From NCBI GenBank assembly GCA_035267815.1, contig DATFLK010000070.1, forward strand, positions 1 through 8,641: a stretch of DNA of 8,641 bases, in the 5' to 3' direction. This stretch comes from DATFLK01 sp035267815 (GTDB lineage: Bacteria > Pseudomonadota > Zetaproteobacteria > Mariprofundales > Mariprofundaceae). Shown here one piece after another: positions 1 through 6,611 of this stretch. Each line of letters begins with the position of its first letter. Within the stretch, counting starts at the first letter, position 1. Made by a program: the position numbers and the translations under genes. The notes under the pieces were generated by a model that ran no database searches, was not told where the DNA came from, and was given only the letters and a program-made list of their open reading frames with translations.

Positions 1-35
1 ATGCACCCCCCAATTCTTTTAGTACTATCGATCTG

Positions 36-43
36 AAGGAGGA
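36..43 (+). promoter_or_regulatory. Strong Shine-Dalgarno site of pstS
   Basis: AAGGAGGA lies 6 bases before the pstS ATG. It is an almost perfect anti-16S match and fixes the start codon. It suggests very efficient translation, as expected for an abundant periplasmic binding protein. The promoter and any Pho box must lie mostly left of the window: no recognisable Pho box is seen in bases 1-49. Confidence 0.85.
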
Positions 44-49
44 TCACAC

Positions 50-1084
50 ATGAAAAAGACAATCATTGCACTGACGGCCATGGTGGGCTTTGCCGCCCAG
101 GCCAACGCCGCAGCCACCATCACCGGTGCCGGCGCCACCTTTCCCTACCCCGCCTACTCCCAGTGGGCCCATACCTACAACAAGAAGACCGGCGTCCGCC
201 TGAACTACCAGGCCATCGGCTCCGGTGGCGGCATCAAGCAGATCAAGGCCAAGACGGTTGACTTCGGTGCTTCCGATGCGCCGATGAAGCCGGCAGAGAT
301 GGACAAGTACGGCCTGATGCAGTTCCCGATGATTATGGGCGGCGTGGTACCGGTCGTGAATATCAAGGGCATCCATGCCGGCCAGCTGAAGCTCTCCGCT
401 TCCAATCTGGCTGACATCTTCCTCGGCAAGATCACCAAGTGGAACGACCACCGCATCGCCGCCAATAATCCGGGGCTCTCCCTGCCGAACAAGGCGATCA
501 GTGTCGTGCACCGTGCCGACGGTTCCGGCACCACCTGGATCTACACCAACTATCTCTCCAAGGTTAGCAGCGAGTGGAAGAGCAAGATCGGCAATGCCAA
601 GGCCGTGCAGTGGCCGGTCGGCCTGGGTGGCAAGGGCAACCAGGGTGTTGCCGCCTTCGTAAACAAGGTGCCCGGCTCCATCGGCTACGTCGAATATGCC
701 TACGCGCTGCAGAACCACATGGCCTCCGTCCTGTTGCAGAACCGTGCCGGCAACTTCGCGGCACCGACTGCCAAGAACTTCCAGTCTGCCGCTGCCGGCG
801 CTGACTGGGCGCATGCCAAAGGTTACTACATGGTGCTGACTGATCAGCCGGGTGCCAACTCTTGGCCGATCACCGGTGCATCCTTCATCCTGATGTACAA
901 GACCCAGACCAAGCCAAACCAGGCCCGTGAAGTGCTGAAGTTCCTCAACTGGAGCTACAAACATGGTGGTAAGCAGGCCATGAAGCTCGATTACGTGCCG
1001 ATGCCGAAGGCTGTGGTCAATATGGTCGAGAAAACCTGGAAGAAGGAGCTGCACGACACGTCCGGCAATGCCATCTGGCACTGA
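50..1084 (+). CDS. pstS: Periplasmic phosphate-binding protein PstS
   Basis: This is the substrate-binding protein of the high-affinity PstSCAB phosphate ABC importer. It captures inorganic phosphate in the periplasm and delivers it to PstCA. The 344-residue length fits the family. A Sec signal peptide is evident: charged MKK, a hydrophobic core, and a likely signal peptidase I cut after AQANA (residue 20). The mature protein starts near TITGAGATFPYP, typical of PstS. Aligned from memory with E. coli PstS, the phosphate ligands are all kept: T30 and F31, S58 in the IGSGGG loop, D76 in DFGASDAP, and R155, D157, S159, G160 and T161 in HRADGSGTT. GLGGKGNQGVAAFV and GSIGYVEYAYA are further family signatures. 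The ATG at 50 is set by the strong ribosome site just upstream. It is the first gene of the operon and is separated from pstC by 154 bases containing a stem-loop. A long ORF on the opposite strand is a codon-bias shadow. Confidence 0.98.
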   Translation: MKKTIIALTAMVGFAAQANAAATITGAGATFPYPAYSQWAHTYNKKTGVRLNYQAIGSGGGIKQIKAKTVDFGASDAPMKPAEMDKYGLMQFPMIMGGVVPVVNIKGIHAGQLKLSASNLADIFLGKITKWNDHRIAANNPGLSLPNKAISVVHRADGSGTTWIYTNYLSKVSSEWKSKIGNAKAVQWPVGLGGKGNQGVAAFVNKVPGSIGYVEYAYALQNHMASVLLQNRAGNFAAPTAKNFQSAAAGADWAHAKGYYMVLTDQPGANSWPITGASFILMYKTQTKPNQAREVLKFLNWSYKHGGKQAMKLDYVPMPKAVVNMVEKTWKKELHDTSGNAIWH

Positions 1085-1088
1085 TCAG

Positions 1089-1117
1089 TTGACACAGTCG
1101 CACTTTGTGTAGCTAAA
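1089..1117 (+). promoter_or_regulatory. Possible weak sigma-70 promoter between pstS and pstC
   Basis: A perfect TTGACA (1089-1094) is followed after 17 bases by GCTAAA (1112-1117), which matches the -10 consensus at only three of six positions. It begins right after the pstS stop codon. It could give low independent transcription of pstCAB-phoU-ppx, or it could be chance. The poor -10 keeps confidence low. Confidence 0.2.
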
Positions 1118-1132
1118 ACGCAGTATCGTCAT

Positions 1133-1162
1133 GGTGGGGCCGGGGAGTATCCCGGCCCCGCT
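1133..1162 (+). other. Intercistronic GC-rich stem-loop after pstS
   Basis: GGTGGGGCCGGGG (1133-1145) pairs with TCCCGGCCCCGCT (1150-1162), allowing three G-U pairs, to give a 13-pair stem closed by the tetraloop AGTA. The core is nine uninterrupted GC pairs. The 3' flank is TGCGTAAAG with no T-run, so it is not a classical intrinsic terminator. More likely it is an mRNA-stabilising or processing hairpin, or a partial attenuator, that protects the pstS 3' end and lowers pstCAB message relative to pstS. That pattern is common in binding-protein ABC operons. The structure is seen directly and its role is inferred. Confidence 0.6.
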
Positions 1163-1189
1163 TGCGTAAAGGGTTCGATGTAGCGATGA

Positions 1190-1203
1190 TTCCCCAAGGG
1201 GAA
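1190..1203 (+). repeat. Small inverted repeat in the pstC leader
   Basis: TTCCCC and GGGGAA arms flank an AA centre, 36 bases before the pstC start. As RNA it could form only a short hairpin of about five pairs. It may be an operator-like dyad or chance. No known binding motif is recognised. Confidence 0.25.
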
Positions 1204-1238
1204 CGATCCGACTTTTCGTTAAAGGGAAGGCCATTTCC

Positions 1239-2165
1239 ATGAACCGTTCAAAAACCAGCAGCATCATGGGCGACACGCTTTTCCGGGGGCTCACCATGAC
1301 CTTTGCGGCCGGTATCAGCCTGCTGTTCGTCGCCATGATCGTGGTGCTGTGGCAGCAATCCCAGCTTTCGATCGACACATTCGGTTTTTCCTTTCTGATC
1401 AGTGACGACTGGAATCCGGTCACCCAGAAGTTTGGTGCACTGATTCCGATCTTCGGCACCCTGCTCTCCACCGCGCTCGCCCTCTTTTTTGCCATCCCGT
1501 TGAGTCTCGGAATCGCTCTGTTTCTGGTGGAACTGGCACCAAGCTGGATGCGGACGCCATTCGGTACAGCGATTGAGCTGCTCGCTGCCATCCCGAGCAT
1601 CGTCTATGGCATGTGGGGATTGTTTGTGCTGGCACCACTGATGTCCGATCATATCCAGCCTTGGTTGCAAGACCATTTCGGCTTCCTGTTCATCTTCTCA
1701 GGGCCGCCCATGGGCATCGGTATGCTCACCGCGGGCCTTGTTTTGGCTCTAATGATCATCCCGTTCATCGCCTCGGTCACCCGCGATGTGTTCCTGATGG
1801 TCCCCCAAACCCTGAAGGAAGCGGCCTACGGCCTAGGCAGCACGACATGGGAGGTCGTCAAGGATGTAATGATTCCGTATGGTAAGAAAGGAATCGCCGG
1901 CGCAGTCTTTCTCGGCATGGGCCGCGCACTGGGCGAGACCATGGCCGTCACCTTCGTCATTGGCAACGCTTACCACCTTTCATGGTCGATGTTCGCACCC
2001 GGAAACTCGATTGCCTCGACGCTGGCCAACGAGTTCACCGAAGCGGACGGAGACCTCTATCTCTCATCCCTAATCGAGCTGGGTCTGGTACTGTTTTTGA
2101 TTACCTTCACCGTATTAGGTCTAGCGCAGCTATGGCTTCGCCGCGGTCAGGGGAATCGCCGATGA
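1239..2165 (+). CDS. pstC: Phosphate ABC transporter permease PstC
   Basis: This is one of the two inner-membrane permease subunits. It forms the phosphate channel with PstA and is driven by PstB. The 308 residues show about six hydrophobic segments, near residues 19-38, 73-97, 112-134, 157-180, 219-241 and 276-298. The cytoplasmic EAA loop that contacts the ATPase is clear, from EAAYGLGSTTWEVV (starting at residue 194) to IPYGKKGI (about 212-219). The PstC hallmark GRALGETMAV follows at 228-237. GIALFLVEL and AAIPSIVYGMWG are also typical of the family. The ATG at 1239 has AAGG (1227-1230) 8 bases upstream. The first possible alternative Met (residue 10) would remove only a short cytoplasmic tail. 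The stop overlaps the pstA start as ATGA, implying translational coupling. PstC rather than PstA is chosen from gene order and from the longer N-terminal part before the core. Confidence 0.95.
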   Translation: MNRSKTSSIMGDTLFRGLTMTFAAGISLLFVAMIVVLWQQSQLSIDTFGFSFLISDDWNPVTQKFGALIPIFGTLLSTALALFFAIPLSLGIALFLVELAPSWMRTPFGTAIELLAAIPSIVYGMWGLFVLAPLMSDHIQPWLQDHFGFLFIFSGPPMGIGMLTAGLVLALMIIPFIASVTRDVFLMVPQTLKEAAYGLGSTTWEVVKDVMIPYGKKGIAGAVFLGMGRALGETMAVTFVIGNAYHLSWSMFAPGNSIASTLANEFTEADGDLYLSSLIELGLVLFLITFTVLGLAQLWLRRGQGNRR

Positions 2166-3004
2166 ACAACATACAACGCAGAAAATTGATCAATGGCGCC
2201 GTGCTGGTTCTCTCCACCATGGCCGCCCTCCTCGGCCTGTTCATGTTGGTATGGATTCTCGGCGATGTCGGCATCCGCGGTGCCGCCGCCATGAACTGGG
2301 ACTTCTTCACACAGCTTCCCACTCCGCCAGGAACGTCTGAAGGCGGACTGGCCAACGCCATCGTCGGCACGGCCCTGATGACCCTCGTGGCCGCCCTGAT
2401 TGCAGTTCCGTTCGGTGTCATGGCCGGCACCTATCTATCCGAGTTCGGCCGACACAATACGATGGGGACCATTACCCGCTTTATCTCCGATATCCTTGTC
2501 TCGGCGCCGTCGATCGTCATCGGTGTCTTCGTCTACCTGATCTTAGTCAGGTCACTGGGGCACTTCTCCGGCTGGGCTGGTGCCGTGGCGCTGGCCATCA
2601 TCATGCTGCCCGTGGTCAGCCGCACCACCGAGGAGATGCTAAGCCTAGTCCCGCCGGAGATGCGCGAGGCCGCTCTAGCTCTTGGCGCGCCCTACTGGAA
2701 GATGATGCTACATGTCATCTATCGTGCGGCTGTCGCCGGCATGATCACCGGCGTGATGCTAGCCATCGCCAGAGTGGCGGGCGAAACCGCTCCTCTGCTG
2801 TTCACCGGCCTGAACAGCCCGTACTGGATGCACAGTATGAACGAACCGATGGCCAACCTGACGGTCACGCTGTTCGATTACGCCATGAGCCCCTATGATG
2901 ACTGGCATACACTGGCTTGGGGTGCCGCATTCCTGATCACCGTATCCGTTCTCACCGTCACCATCTTTACGCGCCTTGTATTGCGCAATAGGAGCAGACA
3001 TTGA
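2162..3004 (+). CDS. pstA: Phosphate ABC transporter permease PstA
   Basis: This is the second permease subunit of the phosphate importer and pairs with PstC in the inner membrane. The 280 residues are of usual length. About six membrane segments lie near 14-34, 65-92, 110-130, 137-155, 190-212 and 251-271. The EAA loop is REAALALGAPYWKMM (168-182) and is followed by ARVAGETAPLLFT (203-215), a PstA signature. ISDILVSAPSIVIGVFVY (108-125) is also typical. The reading frame is open further upstream. The ATG at 2162 is preferred because it sits 7 bases after AGGGGA (2149-2154), overlaps the pstC stop as ATGA, and gives a normal N-terminus. Longer versions would read back into pstC with a non-family sequence. 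Its own stop overlaps the pstB TTG start as TTGA. Confidence 0.95.
   Translation: MNNIQRRKLINGAVLVLSTMAALLGLFMLVWILGDVGIRGAAAMNWDFFTQLPTPPGTSEGGLANAIVGTALMTLVAALIAVPFGVMAGTYLSEFGRHNTMGTITRFISDILVSAPSIVIGVFVYLILVRSLGHFSGWAGAVALAIIMLPVVSRTTEEMLSLVPPEMREAALALGAPYWKMMLHVIYRAAVAGMITGVMLAIARVAGETAPLLFTGLNSPYWMHSMNEPMANLTVTLFDYAMSPYDDWHTLAWGAAFLITVSVLTVTIFTRLVLRNRSRH
2990..2994 (+). promoter_or_regulatory. Ribosome site that fixes the TTG start of pstB
   Basis: AGGAG lies inside the last codons of pstA, 6 bases before TTG at 3001. It supports use of this rare start: the first in-frame ATG further down would remove the Walker A motif and cannot be the true start. Confidence 0.75.
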
Positions 3005-3834
3005 CCGCAACGATTGCACATCTGGAAGACGCATCGACCACTCTGGACGATGCGAAGGCCCAACCCGAAAAGACAGAACTCGAAACAAAGATCTCGGTCC
3101 ACCATCTCGACTTCTACTATGGCGACAAACAGGTTCTGTTCGACAACACCCTCGACATCACCAAGAACAGGGTGACTGCATTCATCGGCCCCTCCGGCTG
3201 CGGAAAATCGACCCATATCCGCACCTACAACCGCATGTTCGACCTATACAAGGGACACCGGGCTGGCGGCGAGATTCTGATGGATGATTTGAACATCCTG
3301 GATCCAAAGGTTCCGGCGCTCGAACTGCGCCACAAGATCGGCATGATCTTCCAGAAACCGACCCCTTTCCCGATGAGTATCTTCGACAACATCGCCTACG
3401 GTCTGAAACTGCACGGCCGCATGAGCAAAAGCGAGCTTGAGGGGCGTGTGGAAAAAGCACTGCAGGACGCAGCACTGTGGAATGAGGTCAAAGACAAGCT
3501 GAAACATCATGGCACGGCCCTCTCGGGTGGGCAGCAACAGCGCCTCTGTATCGCCCGTGCACTGGCTGTGCAGCCGGAAGTGCTTCTGATGGACGAGCCC
3601 TGCTCAGCACTCGATCCGATCGCCACCACCAAAATCGAGGAACTAATCGATGAACTGAAGAGCCGCTTTACGATCGTCATCGTCACCCACAACATGCAAC
3701 AGGCGGCCCGTGTGTCTGACTTTACCGCCTTCTTCTACCTCGGAAAACTCGTGGAATTTGACGATACTGACCTCATGTTCACATCTCCCTCCAAACAGGA
3801 GACGGAAGACTATATTACCGGACGATTTGGCTAA
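3001..3834 (+). CDS. pstB: Phosphate ABC transporter ATPase PstB
   Basis: This is the cytoplasmic ATPase that powers phosphate import through PstCA. All ABC motifs are intact: Walker A GPSGCGKST (63-71), Q-loop QKPTPFP (118-124), signature LSGGQQQR (174-181), Walker B VLLMDEPCSALD (194-205, catalytic E199) and switch histidine H230. NRMFDLYKGHRAGGEI and QKPTPFPMSIFDN are specific to PstB among ABC ATPases. It starts at TTG (3001), overlaps the pstA stop as TTGA and has a well-placed AGGAG. No ATG lies upstream of Walker A in this frame. At 277 residues it is about 20 longer than E. coli PstB. The extra length is an acidic, low-complexity N-terminal tail (roughly residues 1-30) with no recognisable motif. 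phoU follows 11 bases after the stop. The weak start codon may lower PstB output. Confidence 0.97.
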   Translation: MTATIAHLEDASTTLDDAKAQPEKTELETKISVHHLDFYYGDKQVLFDNTLDITKNRVTAFIGPSGCGKSTHIRTYNRMFDLYKGHRAGGEILMDDLNILDPKVPALELRHKIGMIFQKPTPFPMSIFDNIAYGLKLHGRMSKSELEGRVEKALQDAALWNEVKDKLKHHGTALSGGQQQRLCIARALAVQPEVLLMDEPCSALDPIATTKIEELIDELKSRFTIVIVTHNMQQAARVSDFTAFFYLGKLVEFDDTDLMFTSPSKQETEDYITGRFG

Positions 3835-3845
3835 GGGAGAAGACA

Positions 3846-4556
3846 ATGGTTGATCACACCTTCAAACGTTTTGACATCGAACTGGACGAGCTCGATGCGT
3901 TGATCATGTCGATGTTCAAGGTGGTGCGCAAAAACGTCAAAAAGGGACTGCGCGCTCTATTCGAAGGCAATGTCGAGATAGCGAAATTGGTCATCAGCCA
4001 GGATGAAGCGGCCAATGCCCTCGAGGTTCAGGTGGATGAACTGGCTCGCAGTGTCATTGTACGCCATCAACCTGCGGCCTCCGATCTCCGACAGGTATTC
4101 GCCGCCACCAAGATCGTCACTGACCTCGAACGCATCAGCGATCTGGCTGCCAGTATCGCCAACAATACGATTGAGCTGAATGGATACGTGCCGTCACAAC
4201 TTGCATCGCTGCCTGACATGCAGGAGATGGTGTTGCGGCAGCTGAAGGATGCGCGACGGGCCTACAAACGACAGGACGTTCAGCTTGCCCAGGATGTCCT
4301 CGAACACGATCAGGCGATCAACGCTGCATTCGCCGAAAGCCAGCGCGCGCTCTTCACCTCCATGACCGAACATCCCTCCGAGATCGGTCACTATATGGCC
4401 CTAGCCAATATCGCCAAACAAATCGAGCGTATTGGCGATCACACCAAAAACATCGCGGAGATGACGATCTATCTGGTGGTCGGTCACGAGGTACGCCACA
4501 TCAATCGCGATCATCTGGCCGAACTGCTTGAGGGAGATGACGACGAGGAAGAATGA
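3846..4556 (+). CDS. phoU: Phosphate transport regulator PhoU
   Basis: PhoU is a cytoplasmic all-helical accessory protein that restrains Pst uptake and, in many bacteria, conveys Pst status to the PhoR sensor kinase. Loss of PhoU typically causes polyphosphate build-up. The 236 residues fit the family and contain two PhoU three-helix repeats. Each carries the metal-binding E-x-x-x-D pattern: DLERISDLAASI (93-104; E95, D99) and QIERIGDHTKNIAE (192-205; E194, D198, N202). VRHQPAASDLRQVFAATKI (72-90) is a strong family signature. The C-terminus is a short acidic run, DDDEEE. The ATG at 3846 follows GGGAGA (3835-3840). Its stop overlaps the ppx start as ATGA, and the codons of the acidic tail also supply a purine-rich GAGGAAG close to the ppx start. 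Confidence 0.97.
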   Translation: MVDHTFKRFDIELDELDALIMSMFKVVRKNVKKGLRALFEGNVEIAKLVISQDEAANALEVQVDELARSVIVRHQPAASDLRQVFAATKIVTDLERISDLAASIANNTIELNGYVPSQLASLPDMQEMVLRQLKDARRAYKRQDVQLAQDVLEHDQAINAAFAESQRALFTSMTEHPSEIGHYMALANIAKQIERIGDHTKNIAEMTIYLVVGHEVRHINRDHLAELLEGDDDEEE

Positions 4557-6091
4557 ACAGCGCTGACACCACCCCGCCGCTTCTGGCCGCCGTCATCGAC
4601 ATCGGCTCCAATGCGATTCGGCTGCGCATCGGCGGCGCCGACTCGAACGGCGGGATCGAGGCGATTCACTATCATCGCGAACCAGTCCGACTGGGAAGCG
4701 ATGCCTTCTCCCGGGGAATCCTCTCCGACGACACCATCGATCGTGCCGTGGAGGCCTTCCACACATTCCGCAGCATGATCGACCAGTATCCGGTCAAGGC
4801 GATACGAGCCACCGGAACCAGTGCTCTTCGCAGCGCCTCCAATGCCGCCCGCTTGGTAAAACGGGTCAAGAAAGAGACGGATATTCGGATCGAAATCATC
4901 TCGGGGGAGGAGGAGGCGCGGCTCATTCATGCTGCCGTGCGCAAAAATATCGACAATTTTGACCGACTCAATGCCATCCTGATCGATATCGGTGGTGGCA
5001 GTGTCGAAATCACCCTATCCCGCGAGGGTGAGATCGTCGCACTGGAGACCCTGAAAATGGGCACGGTGCGCTTGCTGGAGATGTTCAACAACGTCTCGCA
5101 TGACGACTTCACCCAGCTCCTCAACGAATACATCCTCTCGATGCATCAGAAACTGGGGGAAGAGATTCACAACTCCGATATCGACCTGTGCATCGGCACA
5201 GGCGGCAATATCGAGAGCCTTGGCAGTCTGGCCGTCTCCGAGCTCGACTACCCGGAGGCGAACCGGCTCGACTACAAGGGGATCAAGAAGCTGTGCCAGA
5301 AACTCTCCGCCCTCTCATACTCGGAACGGGTCGAAAAGCTTCAGCTACGCCCCGACCGTGCTGACGTGGTGGTACCAGCGGCACTGGTACTGAAATCCCT
5401 GATGAAACGTTTCCGTCCGGCGGATCTGGGCATTCCCGGCACCGATCTGGCCACCGGCATCCTCATCGACCTTCTCTACGGTGATCAGGACGAACTCGAG
5501 CATCCCGGCCATCAGGCACTGGCATGGGGTGCGAGTCTGGCACGACGGTTCCATGCCGACCTGAAACATGCCGAACAGGTGCGCTTTATCGTCACGGAGC
5601 TCTACCGACAACTGGCCCCGCATCACGGACTAACGCCTAGGGATGATCTGCTGCTGCAGATGGCCGCCCTGCTCCACGAGGTCGGCATGTCCATTCGGCC
5701 GGCCGGCCATCACCGGCACGCCCACTATATCATCAATGCATCGCCGATGATCGGTATCTCGTCTGAGGAGAAAGCGCTTCTCGCCACCATCGTCCGCTAC
5801 CACCGCAAGCGTTTCCCCGACTCAAAACATACCCCTTTCAGCCAGCTTGATCCGGATCAGCAGAAGCGAGCGGAGAAGCTGATCGTCATACTTCGTCTGG
5901 CCATCGCACTGAACAAGGAGCGTCGCGGAAATGTCCATGCACTCAGGCTTCTCAATCTGAAATCGTGTGCGGAGCTTCGCCTCGAGGGAGAGGGCGATCT
6001 GTTACTGGAGGTGTGGGCCGCCAATAAATCTGCTTCGCTCTTCAAACGGATATTCGATCAACATCTGCAGGTGACGACGGAAGAGGGCTGA
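4553..6091 (+). CDS. ppx: Exopolyphosphatase, Ppx/GppA family
   Basis: Ppx releases terminal phosphate from long-chain polyphosphate. GppA relatives also hydrolyse pppGpp. The 512 residues match the long proteobacterial form. The N-terminal ASKHA ATPase-like part has DIGSNAIRL (16-24), ATGTSALR (86-93), SGEEEARLI (117-125, with the catalytic-glutamate region), DIGGGSVE (145-152) and GTGGNIESLG (215-224). RPDRADVVVPAALVL (266-280) is the usual conserved block. The C-terminal HD-like domain shows LLHEVGMSI (373-381), GHHRHAHYII (385-394) and VRYHRKRF (414-421), as in E. coli Ppx. The phoU overlap (ATGA) indicates coupled translation and shared control with phosphate uptake. It is named Ppx over GppA because of the phosphate-operon context; the sequence alone does not settle this. 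ppk, the usual partner, is not in the window. It ends 5 bases before the stop of the convergent sixA. Confidence 0.9.
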   Translation: MNSADTTPPLLAAVIDIGSNAIRLRIGGADSNGGIEAIHYHREPVRLGSDAFSRGILSDDTIDRAVEAFHTFRSMIDQYPVKAIRATGTSALRSASNAARLVKRVKKETDIRIEIISGEEEARLIHAAVRKNIDNFDRLNAILIDIGGGSVEITLSREGEIVALETLKMGTVRLLEMFNNVSHDDFTQLLNEYILSMHQKLGEEIHNSDIDLCIGTGGNIESLGSLAVSELDYPEANRLDYKGIKKLCQKLSALSYSERVEKLQLRPDRADVVVPAALVLKSLMKRFRPADLGIPGTDLATGILIDLLYGDQDELEHPGHQALAWGASLARRFHADLKHAEQVRFIVTELYRQLAPHHGLTPRDDLLLQMAALLHEVGMSIRPAGHHRHAHYIINASPMIGISSEEKALLATIVRYHRKRFPDSKHTPFSQLDPDQQKRAEKLIVILRLAIALNKERRGNVHALRLLNLKSCAELRLEGEGDLLLEVWAANKSASLFKRIFDQHLQVTTEEG

Positions 6092-6096
6092 CGCGT

Positions 6097-6594
6097 TCAC
6101 GTCCCTTCCCGCTTCGGGTAATCGCAAAGCCGGCATGTCGTATCACCGCCTGCAACATCGCGCCACCGTTCGATATCGATCGATAGGTCCACGATCCCGC
6201 AGGTGGGAAGATTGTCGATGACATGTCCCGCCAATGCATTGGCGAGAAGGGTCATCGCGGGATTGTGGCCGACCAGCATGACACACGACTTTTCGTCGTC
6301 GAAGCCTTCGATCACCTTCAGCAACGTGGCCGTGCTGGCCTCGTACACCGATCTGTCGCATATCAGCCGCGGCGCTGGAACCTTCAGGCTGGCAGCCAGT
6401 GCCTCCGCAGTCTGCACGGCACGCTTGGCCGGGCTGCTCACGATCATGTCCGGATGGATATGCCGTTTCGCCAATCGCGACCCCATCATCGGCGCATCGT
6501 GCACCCCCCGCTTGTTTAGCGGTCGGTCGAAATCATCGAGTCCGGCATCCTTCCAGCTCGATTTGGCATGACGCACTAGTAACAGCCGTTTCAT
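6097..6594 (-). CDS. sixA: SixA-type phosphohistidine phosphatase
   Basis: This is a small histidine phosphatase of the SixA branch of the phosphoglycerate-mutase-like superfamily. E. coli SixA removes phosphate from phosphohistidine in signalling proteins (ArcB HPt, NPr); the substrate here is unknown. The 165 residues match SixA (about 160), without the insertions of larger mutases. Catalytic features are present: the RHAKSSW motif at 8-14 (R8, nucleophile H9), R58 in SSPAKRAVQTAE, E85 in the YEAS segment, and H110 in LVGHNPAM. DFDRPLNKRG (21-30) is the usual SixA-like block. The ATG is 6 bases after AGGGAG (complement of 6601-6606). It is the last gene of the minus-strand operon, 17 bases after the parA stop, and converges on ppx. 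SixA-like genes next to CHAD or polyphosphate genes are a recurrent pattern in bacteria (from general knowledge). A regulatory role towards its neighbours is only inferred. Confidence 0.92.
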   Translation of the reverse strand: MKRLLLVRHAKSSWKDAGLDDFDRPLNKRGVHDAPMMGSRLAKRHIHPDMIVSSPAKRAVQTAEALAASLKVPAPRLICDRSVYEASTATLLKVIEGFDDEKSCVMLVGHNPAMTLLANALAGHVIDNLPTCGIVDLSIDIERWRDVAGGDTTCRLCDYPKREGT

Positions 6595-6600
6595 TCCCTT

Positions 6601-6606
6601 CTCCCT
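6601..6606 (-). promoter_or_regulatory. Ribosome site of sixA
   Basis: On the minus strand AGGGAG stands 6 bases before the sixA ATG, in the 17-base gap after the parA stop. It supports separate translation initiation within one operon. Confidence 0.6.
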
Positions 6607-6611
6607 ATCTT

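Noticed and set aside
23..28. TACTAT as a possible -10 box before pstS
   Set aside because: The matching -35 would fall at the window edge, and the start site would land in the ribosome site.
44..1081. A 345-codon open frame on the minus strand covering almost all of pstS
   Set aside because: It is antisense to an unmistakable pstS with a signal peptide and intact binding residues. It shows no family features and is explained by GC-biased codon use.
5697..5708. GC-rich palindromic CGGCCGGCCGG stretch in ppx
   Set aside because: It encodes the conserved RPAGHHRHA region and is a by-product of Pro/Ala/Gly codons.
6174..6185. Perfect 12-base palindrome TATCGATCGATA
   Set aside because: It lies inside sixA coding sequence, is built from ATCG repeats frequent in this genome's codon use, and matches no known operator.
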